DNA from: a bacterium
GTDB lineage: Bacteria; Zhuqueibacterota; Zhuqueibacteria; Residuimicrobiales; Oceaniaggregativiventaceae
Direction: 5' to 3'
Assembly: GCA_029565675.1 (NCBI GenBank)
Contig: JAKQNP010000009.1
Coordinates: 1-64,000 of the forward strand
DNA length: 64,000 nucleotides
The translations under genes and the position numbers were made by a program. This document shows, piece after piece, positions 57,235 through 64,000 of the stretch. The notes below the pieces were generated by a model. It worked only from the letters and a program-made list of their open reading frames with translations. It did no database searches and was not told the DNA's origin. Every line of letters starts with the position of its first letter. Positions within the stretch are counted from its first letter, which is position 1.

Positions 57235-58569
57235 GTGCAGAATCGAAGCGCTGTCGCATTGCTCATCGCCGTTTTGAGTTTCTGGCCGTTTCCGGCCGAA
57301 GCGCAAAAAAACAAAGAGTTGGCCGGCAAGTGTTTGACCTGCCACAAGCAGGTATCGCCTGGTTTGTATCAGCAGTGGTACGAATCATCGCATGCCGTGC
57401 ATCAGGTGACATGTATCGATTGTCACGGCGCCGACAAGAGGGATATCGATGCTTTTTCTCACAACGGCGCTCAGATCGCGGTTTTGGTCACGCCCAAGGA
57501 TTGCGGAGTTTGTCACGCCAAGGAGCGCGACCAGGTGGGAGGGTCTCACCATGCCCGCGCCGGGCAGATTTTGGAGTCTGAAGACGCCTACCTGGCCCAT
57601 GTGACAGCCGGCCATCCGGTGGCGATCACCGGCTGTGAAGCTTGTCACGGCGCCAACGTCCGGATCGATAAAAATTCGCCCAACAAATTGTCGCCGCTCA
57701 GCTGGCCAAATTCGGGAATCGGCAGGATCAATCCAGACGGATCACTGGGTGCCTGCAACGCCTGCCATCCGCGCCACCTGTTCAGCCGCGCCCAGGCCCG
57801 CCAGCCGCAATCGTGCTCCAAATGCCATCTCGGTCCCGACCATCCGCAAAAAGAAGTGTATGAAGAATCCAAACATGGCAACTCGTATGCAACGGCCATC
57901 GAAACGATGAATCTGCACAGCGATCGCTGGGTGGTGGGGCAGGACTATTACGCCGCTCCGACCTGTGCGACTTGCCACATGTCGGCGACAGCGGAACAAC
58001 CGGTGACCCACGACGTCGGCACCCGTCTTTCCTATTCGCTGCGGCCGGCGATCTCCAAGCGCCAGGATAATTGGCAGCAAAAACGCCAGGCTATGAAACA
58101 AGTCTGTTCGGCTTGCCACCGCTCCGGCTTTATCGACGGCCACTATGCGCAGTTCGATGCGACGGTCGCTCTCTATGATGAAAAGTTCGCCAAACCCGCC
58201 ACCGAATTGATGACCCTCATCCGGAAACGGCAGCTTTTGGAGAAACCGGCCTCGTTTGCCAATGACATCGAATGGACCTACTGGGAGATTTGGCACCACG
58301 AAGGCCGCCGCGCCCGCCATGGGGTCTCCATGATGGGGCCCGATTATACCTGGTGGCACGGCCTGTATGAGGTTGCCCAGCACTTTTACTTCAAGTTTCT
58401 CCCCCAGGCGATGGAACTGCAAGATCCGGAAGTCGATGCCTGGATCGATCGTCTGCTCGCTGAACCCGAGCACCGCTGGATGGAGGAGCAAACCGAGGTG
58501 CTGCGCAAGCAAATCCGCGATGGCAAAGTCCAGGCTATCTACCGCGATCTTTTTCCGCAAAAACCGTGA
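57235..58569 (+). CDS. Octaheme cytochrome c, hydroxylamine oxidoreductase-like (epsilon-Hao type)
   Basis: 444 aa. Signal peptide ends near PAEAQ. Eight CxxCH haem sites begin at C33, C60, C90, C134, C174, C194, C244 and C291. After them, SMMGPDYTWWHGLYEVAQ (about 365-382) is the conserved HAO-family segment. In anaerobes that lack ammonia oxidation, HAO relatives paired with a NapC-type partner are proposed to reduce nitrite to hydroxylamine in the periplasm. GTG start behind a strong AAGGAGGAGG. The next gene follows after ten bases. An alternative is an octaheme nitrite or tetrathionate reductase, but all eight sites are CxxCH here (no CxxCK). Confidence 0.85.
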   Translation: MQNRSAVALLIAVLSFWPFPAEAQKNKELAGKCLTCHKQVSPGLYQQWYESSHAVHQVTCIDCHGADKRDIDAFSHNGAQIAVLVTPKDCGVCHAKERDQVGGSHHARAGQILESEDAYLAHVTAGHPVAITGCEACHGANVRIDKNSPNKLSPLSWPNSGIGRINPDGSLGACNACHPRHLFSRAQARQPQSCSKCHLGPDHPQKEVYEESKHGNSYATAIETMNLHSDRWVVGQDYYAAPTCATCHMSATAEQPVTHDVGTRLSYSLRPAISKRQDNWQQKRQAMKQVCSACHRSGFIDGHYAQFDATVALYDEKFAKPATELMTLIRKRQLLEKPASFANDIEWTYWEIWHHEGRRARHGVSMMGPDYTWWHGLYEVAQHFYFKFLPQAMELQDPEVDAWIDRLLAEPEHRWMEEQTEVLRKQIRDGKVQAIYRDLFPQKP

Positions 58570-58579
58570 GGCGGTTTAG

Positions 58580-60061
58580 ATGCTGCAACGCTATCTCAAT
58601 TTTTTGCGCGGTATTTCCGTCAATTGGCTGGGAAAAATCGGGGTGATTCTGGTCACTTCTTCGTTTATCGCTTTTCTGACCATGGAAATGCTGCGCCTGA
58701 CTGGGGCGATCACCAATGACTATATCGGTCTGATCACCTATATGCTCTTCCCGGCGCTGTTTGTGTTCGGTTTGCTGCTGATACCCTTTGCCTGGATGCG
58801 CTACCGCCGCCAACGCGGCAAATCGACACGGGAGCTTCTCGATGAAACTTTTTCCACCGAAGACCTGCGCAGCCACATGTTCGGCTCGCGACTGGTCCTC
58901 AATATCGGCGCCTTGACCCTGCTCAACGTGATCTTTATGCTGGCCGTCAGCGCCCGCACTCTCCATTTTATGGACAGCGCCCATTTTTGCGGCACCGCCT
59001 GTCACCGGGTGATGAACCCCGAGTGGACCACCTATCAGCGCTCGCCGCATGCGCGGGTCGCCTGCGTCGAATGCCATGTCGGCGAAGGAGTCAAGGCGTT
59101 GATCGATTCCAAACTCAACGGTTTGCGGCAAATGGTGCTGGCCGCCACCAATACCTACAACCGGCCGATACCCACCCCGGTGCACCAGTTGCGGCCGTCG
59201 CGCGAAACGTGCGAAAAATGCCACTGGCCGGACCATTTTTACGGCGAACGGCTGTTGCGTCAGACGCATTATGCGCCGGACCGCCATTCAACCGCAAGCC
59301 ACACCAGCCTGCTGCTCAGGATCGAGTCGTACGCAGCCGATGGCAAGGCGGGGATCCACTGGCATATCTCCGACCGCCATGCGGTGCGCTATGCCGCGGC
59401 AGATGCCAGACGAGAAAGCATCGCATGGACCGAAGTGGTGCATCCCGACGGCTCAACCACCCGCTATCAAAATACCGCGCTCGACCCGTCGATGGCTGCA
59501 ACAGCGACCGAGGTGCGGACCATGGATTGTGTCGATTGCCACAACCGCGCCACCCATATCTATGAAGAACCCGGGTCTGCCGTGGATCGTCGGCTGGTCG
59601 CCGGCGAATTGCCGCTGGAGTTGCCCTTCATCAAGCGTGAAGGCCTGGCCGCCATCCGCCCCTTCTATCCCGATACCCTTGCCGCCCGGCAGCGGATCGA
59701 CGCCCATCTCCGCGGTTTTTACCGCCGCCTCGGCGAACCGGTCCAGGCCGAACTGGTGGATAAAGCCGTCGTAGTTCTCCAGAGCACCTATACGCGCAAC
59801 GTCCATCCCCAAATGCAGCTCGACTGGAACACCTATCCCAGCTTGATCGGCCATCGCACCGAGAACAGCGGCTGCTTCCGCTGTCACCAACCTGCGATGC
59901 AAGGGACAAAAGGCGATACGCTGGCGCATGATTGTTTCATGTGCCATCGCCTGGTTGCCTGGGACGAAAGCGATCCCTATCGCTACTTTTCGCCGGCGCC
60001 CGATTCTGCGCGCGACCGCGCCCTGCACGACTATCTGCACCGGCAGCTGGTGCAGCCTTGA
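58580..60061 (+). CDS. NapC/NrfH-like membrane multihaem quinol dehydrogenase, six haem sites
   Basis: 493 aa. Three membrane helices (about 18-38, 50-72 and 104-124), then the haem domain. Sites: CxxxCH at C137 (one base triplet longer than usual) and CxxCH at C162, C211, C317, C432 and C452. SPHARVACVECHVGEG is typical of the NapC/NrfH family that oxidises menaquinol and hands electrons to periplasmic reductases. Six haems rather than four, and a long C-terminal part with no match I know. Cotranscribed with the octaheme protein, so it is its likely electron donor. Confidence 0.85.
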   Translation: MLQRYLNFLRGISVNWLGKIGVILVTSSFIAFLTMEMLRLTGAITNDYIGLITYMLFPALFVFGLLLIPFAWMRYRRQRGKSTRELLDETFSTEDLRSHMFGSRLVLNIGALTLLNVIFMLAVSARTLHFMDSAHFCGTACHRVMNPEWTTYQRSPHARVACVECHVGEGVKALIDSKLNGLRQMVLAATNTYNRPIPTPVHQLRPSRETCEKCHWPDHFYGERLLRQTHYAPDRHSTASHTSLLLRIESYAADGKAGIHWHISDRHAVRYAAADARRESIAWTEVVHPDGSTTRYQNTALDPSMAATATEVRTMDCVDCHNRATHIYEEPGSAVDRRLVAGELPLELPFIKREGLAAIRPFYPDTLAARQRIDAHLRGFYRRLGEPVQAELVDKAVVVLQSTYTRNVHPQMQLDWNTYPSLIGHRTENSGCFRCHQPAMQGTKGDTLAHDCFMCHRLVAWDESDPYRYFSPAPDSARDRALHDYLHRQLVQP

Positions 60062-60080
60062 TCCATGCCTTTCGGCTTTT

Positions 60081-60106
60081 GGGGTGAGCCCTTTCGAGCT
60101 CGCCCC
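60081..60106. terminator. Hairpin between convergent NapC-like and iron-sulfur genes
   Basis: GGGGTGAGC faces GCTCGCCCC (nine pairs including one G-T) with an eight-base loop, in the 46-base gap between the two stops, so it can serve both strands. Confidence 0.55.
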
Positions 60107-60107
60107 T

Positions 60108-60854
60108 CTATTTTCCCGCCATTTCTTCCACCCGCTCGAACAACTTTTGTCCCTGCAGGCTGTACTGGATCGCTGTGATCGGCAGCCTGGATCCGGCAAG
60201 ATCGCGCGCCTGTTGCACCAGATAGACCATCGCGGTGCAGCAAGGCACTTGCATATAGGCAACGGTCAGGCTTTTGGGCTGGTTGAGACGGATGATGTCG
60301 CTGATTTTTTGCACGTAGGTGCTGGTATCGTCGAGTTTCGGGCAAGCCATGGCGATCGCCCGCCCGCGCAGCAGATCGCGATGCAGCGCAGGGACGGCCG
60401 CCGCACAACAGTCGGCCAAAAACACCAGGTCCGCCTCTTGAAAAAACGGCGCCAAAGTCGGCAGCAAGTGGAGCTGGATCGGCCATTGGCGCAACTCGCT
60501 GGGGATATCCGCCTCTGCGGCGGCCCCGGCTGCCGTGCCGACGCCGTCAAACTGCATGACCCGGCTGCCCGGGCAACCGGTCGGCAACGGCTCGACGCGC
60601 TCGTTTCGCCCCAGCCGCTCCCGCACCGCCGCCTCGCTGTAAGCCTCTGCCTCCCGCTCTTCGATCGTCAATGCGCCGGTGGGACAGGCGCCCAGACAAT
60701 CGCCCAATCCATCGCAATAGATCTCTTTGACCAGTCGCGCTTTTTTCCCGGCCGGAGTGTCGACCAACTGGATGGCGCCTTCATGGCAACTGGGTATGCA
60801 CAACCCACAACCATCGCACAATTCTTCATCGATATTTATAATCTTTCGTTTCAT
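60108..60854 (-). CDS. Iron-sulfur protein with ferredoxin-like N-terminus
   Basis: 248 aa. Cluster 1 is complete: C13, C16, C19, C23 (CDGCGLCIPSC). The second site is CDGLGDCLGAC (C47, C53, C57): one usual Cys is Leu50. The C-terminal domain has further cysteines (PTGCPGS, LADCCAAA, AMACPKLDD, VPCCTAM) that could bind another centre. Proteins like this often lie beside hcp in anaerobes and may carry electrons to Hcp. It is the last gene of the rrf2 unit. Confidence 0.82.
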   Translation of the reverse strand: MKRKIINIDEELCDGCGLCIPSCHEGAIQLVDTPAGKKARLVKEIYCDGLGDCLGACPTGALTIEEREAEAYSEAAVRERLGRNERVEPLPTGCPGSRVMQFDGVGTAAGAAAEADIPSELRQWPIQLHLLPTLAPFFQEADLVFLADCCAAAVPALHRDLLRGRAIAMACPKLDDTSTYVQKISDIIRLNQPKSLTVAYMQVPCCTAMVYLVQQARDLAGSRLPITAIQYSLQGQKLFERVEEMAGK

Positions 60855-60875
60855 CGCTTTGCTCCTGGTGAACGG

Positions 60876-61643
60876 TTACTCGGGTTTGGCCGCTGCGCAG
60901 ACGAGGTCTCGGCTCGTCTCGCTCGACCACGGCGTTTGGTTCAGATCCGCATACATCGCAGGTGCGCTGAATCCTGCATCGATCAGCGCTTTTTCCAATT
61001 CTGTGCGGGTGTAGGGATAGAGCAAGGTTTCCTGCAATGTCGTCTGCAGCTTTTCCAGCCCGCGGTCGATTGTGACAATCGTGAAGCGCAGCAGCGTATC
61101 TAAAAAGGTGTAATAGCGCAGATAATCGCGTCGGCCGTCGCTGTTGATGCCAACCACCCGCTCGCGGCGGGCCAGAATGCGGTCATAGTTGAGCAGCTGG
61201 ATGATCAGCTGCCCGCCGGGATGCAGCAAACCATGGAAACCCTGCAAAGTCACCTGCAACTCTTCAGCATTCAGCACATGGGGCAGCGAGTTGCCAAGGC
61301 AGAGCACGGCATCGACGTTTTTCTCCAACTGCCCGTGGTCCTGCAGCCGCAAATGCAGCCAGTCGATGGCTACACCGTGCTGCTGCGCGTTCCTGCGCGC
61401 CTGCTCGAGCATCGCCGCGGAAGCATCGCTGGCTGTGGTTTTGATGCCGAGCGAGGCAAGAGCGATGGCGTGCAACCCGGTGCCGCAGGCGGCATCGAGC
61501 ACCGTCTGCCAGCAGCCGGCTTCTACCCAGAATTTGAGCAGATCGCGTTCGCGCCCCAGCCGCTCGTCGAAACGCGTCATCGCGTCATAACTCTCCGCGA
61601 GCTGGTTGTAAAAATCAACTTCCTGCATGGTCGGTTTGTCCAT
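60876..61643 (-). CDS. Class I SAM-dependent methyltransferase (in rrf2 operon)
   Basis: 255 aa. Motif I VLDAACGTGLHAIAL, then TTASDASAAMLEQARRN and VDAVLCLGNSLPHVL. It resembles small-molecule methyltransferases, but no substrate can be named. It lies between rrf2 (gap 54) and the iron-sulfur gene (gap 21), all on one strand, which ties it to the nitrogen-stress cluster. Confidence 0.85.
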   Translation of the reverse strand: MDKPTMQEVDFYNQLAESYDAMTRFDERLGRERDLLKFWVEAGCWQTVLDAACGTGLHAIALASLGIKTTASDASAAMLEQARRNAQQHGVAIDWLHLRLQDHGQLEKNVDAVLCLGNSLPHVLNAEELQVTLQGFHGLLHPGGQLIIQLLNYDRILARRERVVGINSDGRRDYLRYYTFLDTLLRFTIVTIDRGLEKLQTTLQETLLYPYTRTELEKALIDAGFSAPAMYADLNQTPWSSETSRDLVCAAAKPE

Positions 61644-61697
61644 GTCAATTCAATCGGATGGTGAGATTGAAAAACCATTCATTGCTGCGGCAAGAGC

Positions 61698-62159
61698 TCA
61701 CACTTTTTTCTCGGGTTCCTCGATCAGGTCGATCAACCGATAACTTCCCTCTGCGATGCGCTGCGCGACCGATTTGAGGGTGCTTTGATTGAAAAGCTCG
61801 GTGATTCCGCTGCGGATCGAGACCCATTGCCTGTGCAGAGGACAGGGATGCTGGTCGCTGCAGCCGTTGAGCCCCAACACGCATTCGTTCAACAGCCGTG
61901 GCCCGTCGATGGCGATGACTATGTCCATCAGGTTGATCGAGTCGGCCGGACGCGCCAGGCGCACTCCGCCGTGCGGTCCTTTCGTCGACACCATCAAGCC
62001 TTTTCGCGTCAGAGTCTGCAGGATTTTGGTCAGAAAATGAAAGGACAGACCAAGGGCCTTTGCCATCTCGCTGATCGAGACAAACGACTCTTCCCGCTCA
62101 GAGGCAGCCAAAAAGAGCGCCGCCCGCAAGCCATAATCACAGGATTTCGATAAAACCAT
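61698..62159 (-). CDS. Rrf2-family regulator with three cysteines (NsrR/IscR-like)
   Basis: 153 aa. Winged helix (SISEMAKALGLSFHFLTKILQTLTRKGLM) with the Rrf2 wing GPHGGVRLARP. C93, C100 and C106 (C-x6-C-x5-C) could hold a 2Fe-2S or 4Fe-4S cluster, as in NsrR (C-x4-C-x5-C) and IscR (C-x5-C-x5-C), but the first spacing is longer. Its own promoter carries the same 14-base site as hcp. It probably represses both and lets go when the cluster meets NO or is lost. Confidence 0.92.
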   Translation of the reverse strand: MVLSKSCDYGLRAALFLAASEREESFVSISEMAKALGLSFHFLTKILQTLTRKGLMVSTKGPHGGVRLARPADSINLMDIVIAIDGPRLLNECVLGLNGCSDQHPCPLHRQWVSIRSGITELFNQSTLKSVAQRIAEGSYRLIDLIEEPEKKV

Positions 62160-62211
62160 GAACCGGCTCCTGCTGTGTCAGTTGGATTTGCAGTCAAAAG
62201 CAACTTAATTC

Positions 62212-62225
62212 AGACAAGTTTGTCT
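62212..62225. promoter_or_regulatory. Putative Rrf2 operator at its own promoter
   Basis: AGACAAGTTTGTCT: six-base arms AGACAA/TTGTCT around GT, one base after the -10 box on the minus strand. Shares 11 of 14 bases with the hcp site and has the same position relative to the promoter. Confidence 0.62.
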
Positions 62226-62226
62226 T

Positions 62227-62255
62227 AAATTAGGGAAAATCGGTCAAACTGTCAA
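62227..62255 (-). promoter_or_regulatory. Promoter of the rrf2 operon
   Basis: On the minus strand TTGACA (62255-62250) and TAATTT (62232-62227), 17 bases apart, about 65 bases before the start at 62159, which has AGGAG upstream. Confidence 0.75.
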
Positions 62256-62293
62256 GGGATTTATGGGGTTTTGGCCGGGGCGGCGACCGGGAA

Positions 62294-63253
62294 TCAGCGC
62301 CGCTCGCTGAGGCAATAGAGGGTCTGGCCGTCCTGCTGCAGGCTTTTCAGCAGGTTGTGGTCGAGCAGATGAAAGACGGTTTTGCGCACCGCATTGGGGT
62401 GGGCGTTCAGGCCGCGGCTGATGTCGTCGATCGAACAGGGCCGCCGCCGCACCAGTTCGAGCACGGCGTTTTGCAGATCCGCCGGCGCGTCGCCGGTTGC
62501 GGTCGGCGTTGCTGACGGGCCGATCAATTCGACTGCCGGGTAGTCGAGCGCCCGGGCTGCGGCGGCAAGGACCTCCGGCGAAGCGGCGACCAATCCGGGC
62601 AGGGTGCCCGGACGATGCATCGAATTGAGCTGCACGCGGTCGGGCCGGATGCGATGCACTGCTGTGGCCAGGGCTTGCAGATCTTGCGGATGGTTGTTGA
62701 TCCCGTCGAGGATAAAGATTTCGAGCCAGATCTGGCCGTTATATTGCTCGCGGAAGGCGACCAGCCCGTCGATGATCCGCTGCAGATCGAGTTTGGGATG
62801 CGGGCGGTTGATCGCGCGAAAGGCTGATTGGGTGGCGGCGTCGAGGGAAGGCAACACAATATCGGCTTGTGCCGCATCCTGACGGACCTGCGGATCATCG
62901 AACAGAGTGCCGTTGGTCAGCAAGGCGACTGGAATATCGGGCAGGGTCTGGCGGCTAAAAGCGATCATCTCGCCGAGGCCGCTGTGCAGCGTGGGTTCGC
63001 CCGAACCGGAAAAAGTGAGGGTGTCGGGCACCGGTCCGCCGGCGGCATAGTGGCGCAGCTCTGCCTTGACCGCGTCGATATCGACCCAGGCTGCGCGTTT
63101 GATCGTCAATCGGGTGGTGGCGCCGCATTCGCAATAGATGCAATTCAAGGAACAGGTTTTGAACGGCACCAGATCGATGCCGAGGGAACGGCCCAGCCGG
63201 CGCGAGGGCACGGGGCCGAAAAGGTGATGATAGGCGTTAGCGGAATCAGCCAT
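62294..63253 (-). CDS. Radical SAM protein (COG0731-like)
   Basis: 319 aa. HLFGPVPSRRLGRSLGIDLVP then the cluster motif C34-x3-C38-x2-C41 (CSLNCIYC). TFSGSGEPTL and ALLTNGTLF are further core motifs. The C-terminal ~70 residues look like a winged helix (SIDDISRGLNAHPNAVRKTVF), an addition that may bind nucleic acid or sense something. ATG at 63253 has GGAGG upstream and is two bases from the DUF89 stop. The substrate is unknown. Confidence 0.88.
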   Translation of the reverse strand: MADSANAYHHLFGPVPSRRLGRSLGIDLVPFKTCSLNCIYCECGATTRLTIKRAAWVDIDAVKAELRHYAAGGPVPDTLTFSGSGEPTLHSGLGEMIAFSRQTLPDIPVALLTNGTLFDDPQVRQDAAQADIVLPSLDAATQSAFRAINRPHPKLDLQRIIDGLVAFREQYNGQIWLEIFILDGINNHPQDLQALATAVHRIRPDRVQLNSMHRPGTLPGLVAASPEVLAAAARALDYPAVELIGPSATPTATGDAPADLQNAVLELVRRRPCSIDDISRGLNAHPNAVRKTVFHLLDHNLLKSLQQDGQTLYCLSERR

Positions 63254-63255
63254 TA

Positions 63256-64000
63256 TCAAGCCTCCGGAACCGGTCGGTTTTGTCCCGACCGTTTTTTGAT
63301 GACGAAATCGCCCTTTTTGACGCCCAGATTGGCGCCGATCAGATCGCATTTGACGACCAGCACGAAAGTGATCTCTCGGGGTGCGTTCATCAGCCCTTCG
63401 AGATTGCCCTGACCTTTTGACACCACCACATCGGCCGCCGCGACCGCGGCGCGGAATTCGTTCGAAGACGATTCCCATATTGCGCCCGGCGCGTCTTCGC
63501 CGGTGGTGAGCAGGCGGGCGTGGCGGTCGATGCCCACCTCGTTCGCCTCGACCAGGGTGGCGTCGTTGATGACCGGGCTCGACCGCACCACAAAAGTCAC
63601 ATTCGGGTGATTGAGCGTTTCGAGAAAGAGTTTGTCGAGCACGATCTCGCCGCAGTTGTCGCCGATGTAGAGAATCGACTCGGCGCTTTGCAGATCCGCC
63701 AACAGCTCGGCGCTGTCATCACAGGCGAGTCGCGCGTGCAGCACTCTTTCGATGGTGTCCATGATTCCAAGGCCGTGATCGACGCCGAAATCGATGACAT
63801 TGCCGGCCATGGCCAGGCGCAGAGCGGTTTGCAGCGGTTGTTCGGATTCGGCGATGATCTGCCGCAAGCGGGGCACGAGGTCGAGCATCTGTTGATTGCT
63901 TTTCAGCTTGATTTGCCGATAGGGATCGGGGTCGTTCAGCTGATCGCGGATGAGTCGGTGCAGATCGCGGCCGAGCGCAGCCGGGCAGCGTTCATAAGGC
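63256..64000 (-). CDS. DUF89/ARMT1-like damage-control phosphatase (5' end outside window)
   Basis: The minus frame stays open to the window edge and reads YERCPAALGRDLHRLIRD beyond the internal Met at 63888, so the gene starts outside. SILYIGDNCGEIVLDKLFL (metal Asp/Asn), VRSSPVINDATL, and VVSKGQGNLEGL are the DUF89 core. Members are metal-dependent phosphatases that clear damaged sugar phosphates. Paired with the radical SAM gene in one unit. Confidence 0.9.
   Translation of the reverse strand, partial: PYERCPAALGRDLHRLIRDQLNDPDPYRQIKLKSNQQMLDLVPRLRQIIAESEQPLQTALRLAMAGNVIDFGVDHGLGIMDTIERVLHARLACDDSAELLADLQSAESILYIGDNCGEIVLDKLFLETLNHPNVTFVVRSSPVINDATLVEANEVGIDRHARLLTTGEDAPGAIWESSSNEFRAAVAAADVVVSKGQGNLEGLMNAPREITFVLVVKCDLIGANLGVKKGDFVIKKRSGQNRPVPEA

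Noticed and set aside
57235-58569. Octaheme tetrathionate reductase or nitrite reductase (Otr/ONR)
   Set aside because: Those carry a CxxCK active-site haem; all eight sites here are CxxCH, and the DYTWWHG segment fits HAO better. Not fully excluded.

Overview
The window is a bacterial chromosome segment with no rRNA, tRNA, phage or intact insertion sequence that I can see. Two features place it in or near the Fibrobacteres-Chlorobi-Bacteroidetes group, and by inference a Calditrichota/KSB1-like lineage. First, two secreted proteins end in NYPNPF-type type IX secretion sorting tails. Second, the primary sigma factor is the short (293 aa), Bacteroidetes-like kind. Outer-membrane beta-barrels (Wzi-like, BamA-like and an orphan) show a diderm envelope. 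Coding DNA is mostly moderately GC-rich, with three clearly AT-rich islands: the xylanase catalytic region, the middle of the O-antigen polymerase/ligase gene, and an intergenic stretch near 29.8 kb.

Region 1 (1-29.7 kb) is an exopolysaccharide/O-antigen locus, all on the + strand. It starts with the end of a GH10 xylanase. Then come the export channel (SLBB protein), a chain-length regulator, a hexapeptide acetyltransferase, UDP-GlcNAc 2-epimerase, a Wzi-like barrel, a Wzx-like flippase, two methyltransferases, a Wzy/WaaL-like protein, an ArnT-like GT39 and several glycosyltransferases (GT2, GT4). A first WecA-like initiating transferase and a 1893-aa gingipain-like C25 protease follow. The locus closes with a WbuB-like GT4, a second WecA-like transferase and a nucleotide-sugar epimerase. 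The genes are mostly overlapping or closely spaced, as expected for Wzx/Wzy-dependent synthesis in long transcription units.

Region 2 (29.7-30.7 kb) is non-coding. It has two perfect and one near-perfect DnaA box around an AT-rich stretch, then a tandem array of 72-77-bp units organised as a 150-bp dimer repeat.

Region 3 (30.7-55 kb) is housekeeping and envelope. The + strand carries a prenol kinase/DUF92 fusion, enolase, a DivIC/FtsB-like protein, DUF502, barrels, an RsbW-like kinase, RsmE, a HIT protein, S21, a YqeY-like protein, CvpA, MutS2 and an inositol monophosphatase-like protein. The - strand carries a TPR protein, an M23 peptidase and the primary sigma factor. A MinD-like ATPase, a MoxR/DUF58 pair and an MmgE/PrpD protein follow.

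Region 4 (55.2-62.3 kb) is the most interesting part. hcp (hybrid-cluster protein) diverges from an octaheme hydroxylamine-oxidoreductase-like cytochrome and a six-haem NapC-like membrane cytochrome. Convergent to these lies a short operon: an Rrf2 regulator with three cysteines, a methyltransferase and an iron-sulfur protein. The hcp and rrf2 promoters carry nearly the same 14-bp site directly after the -10 box. I infer an Rrf2-controlled module that reduces nitrite or NO-derived nitrogen through hydroxylamine to ammonium. The window ends with a radical SAM protein and a partial DUF89 protein.
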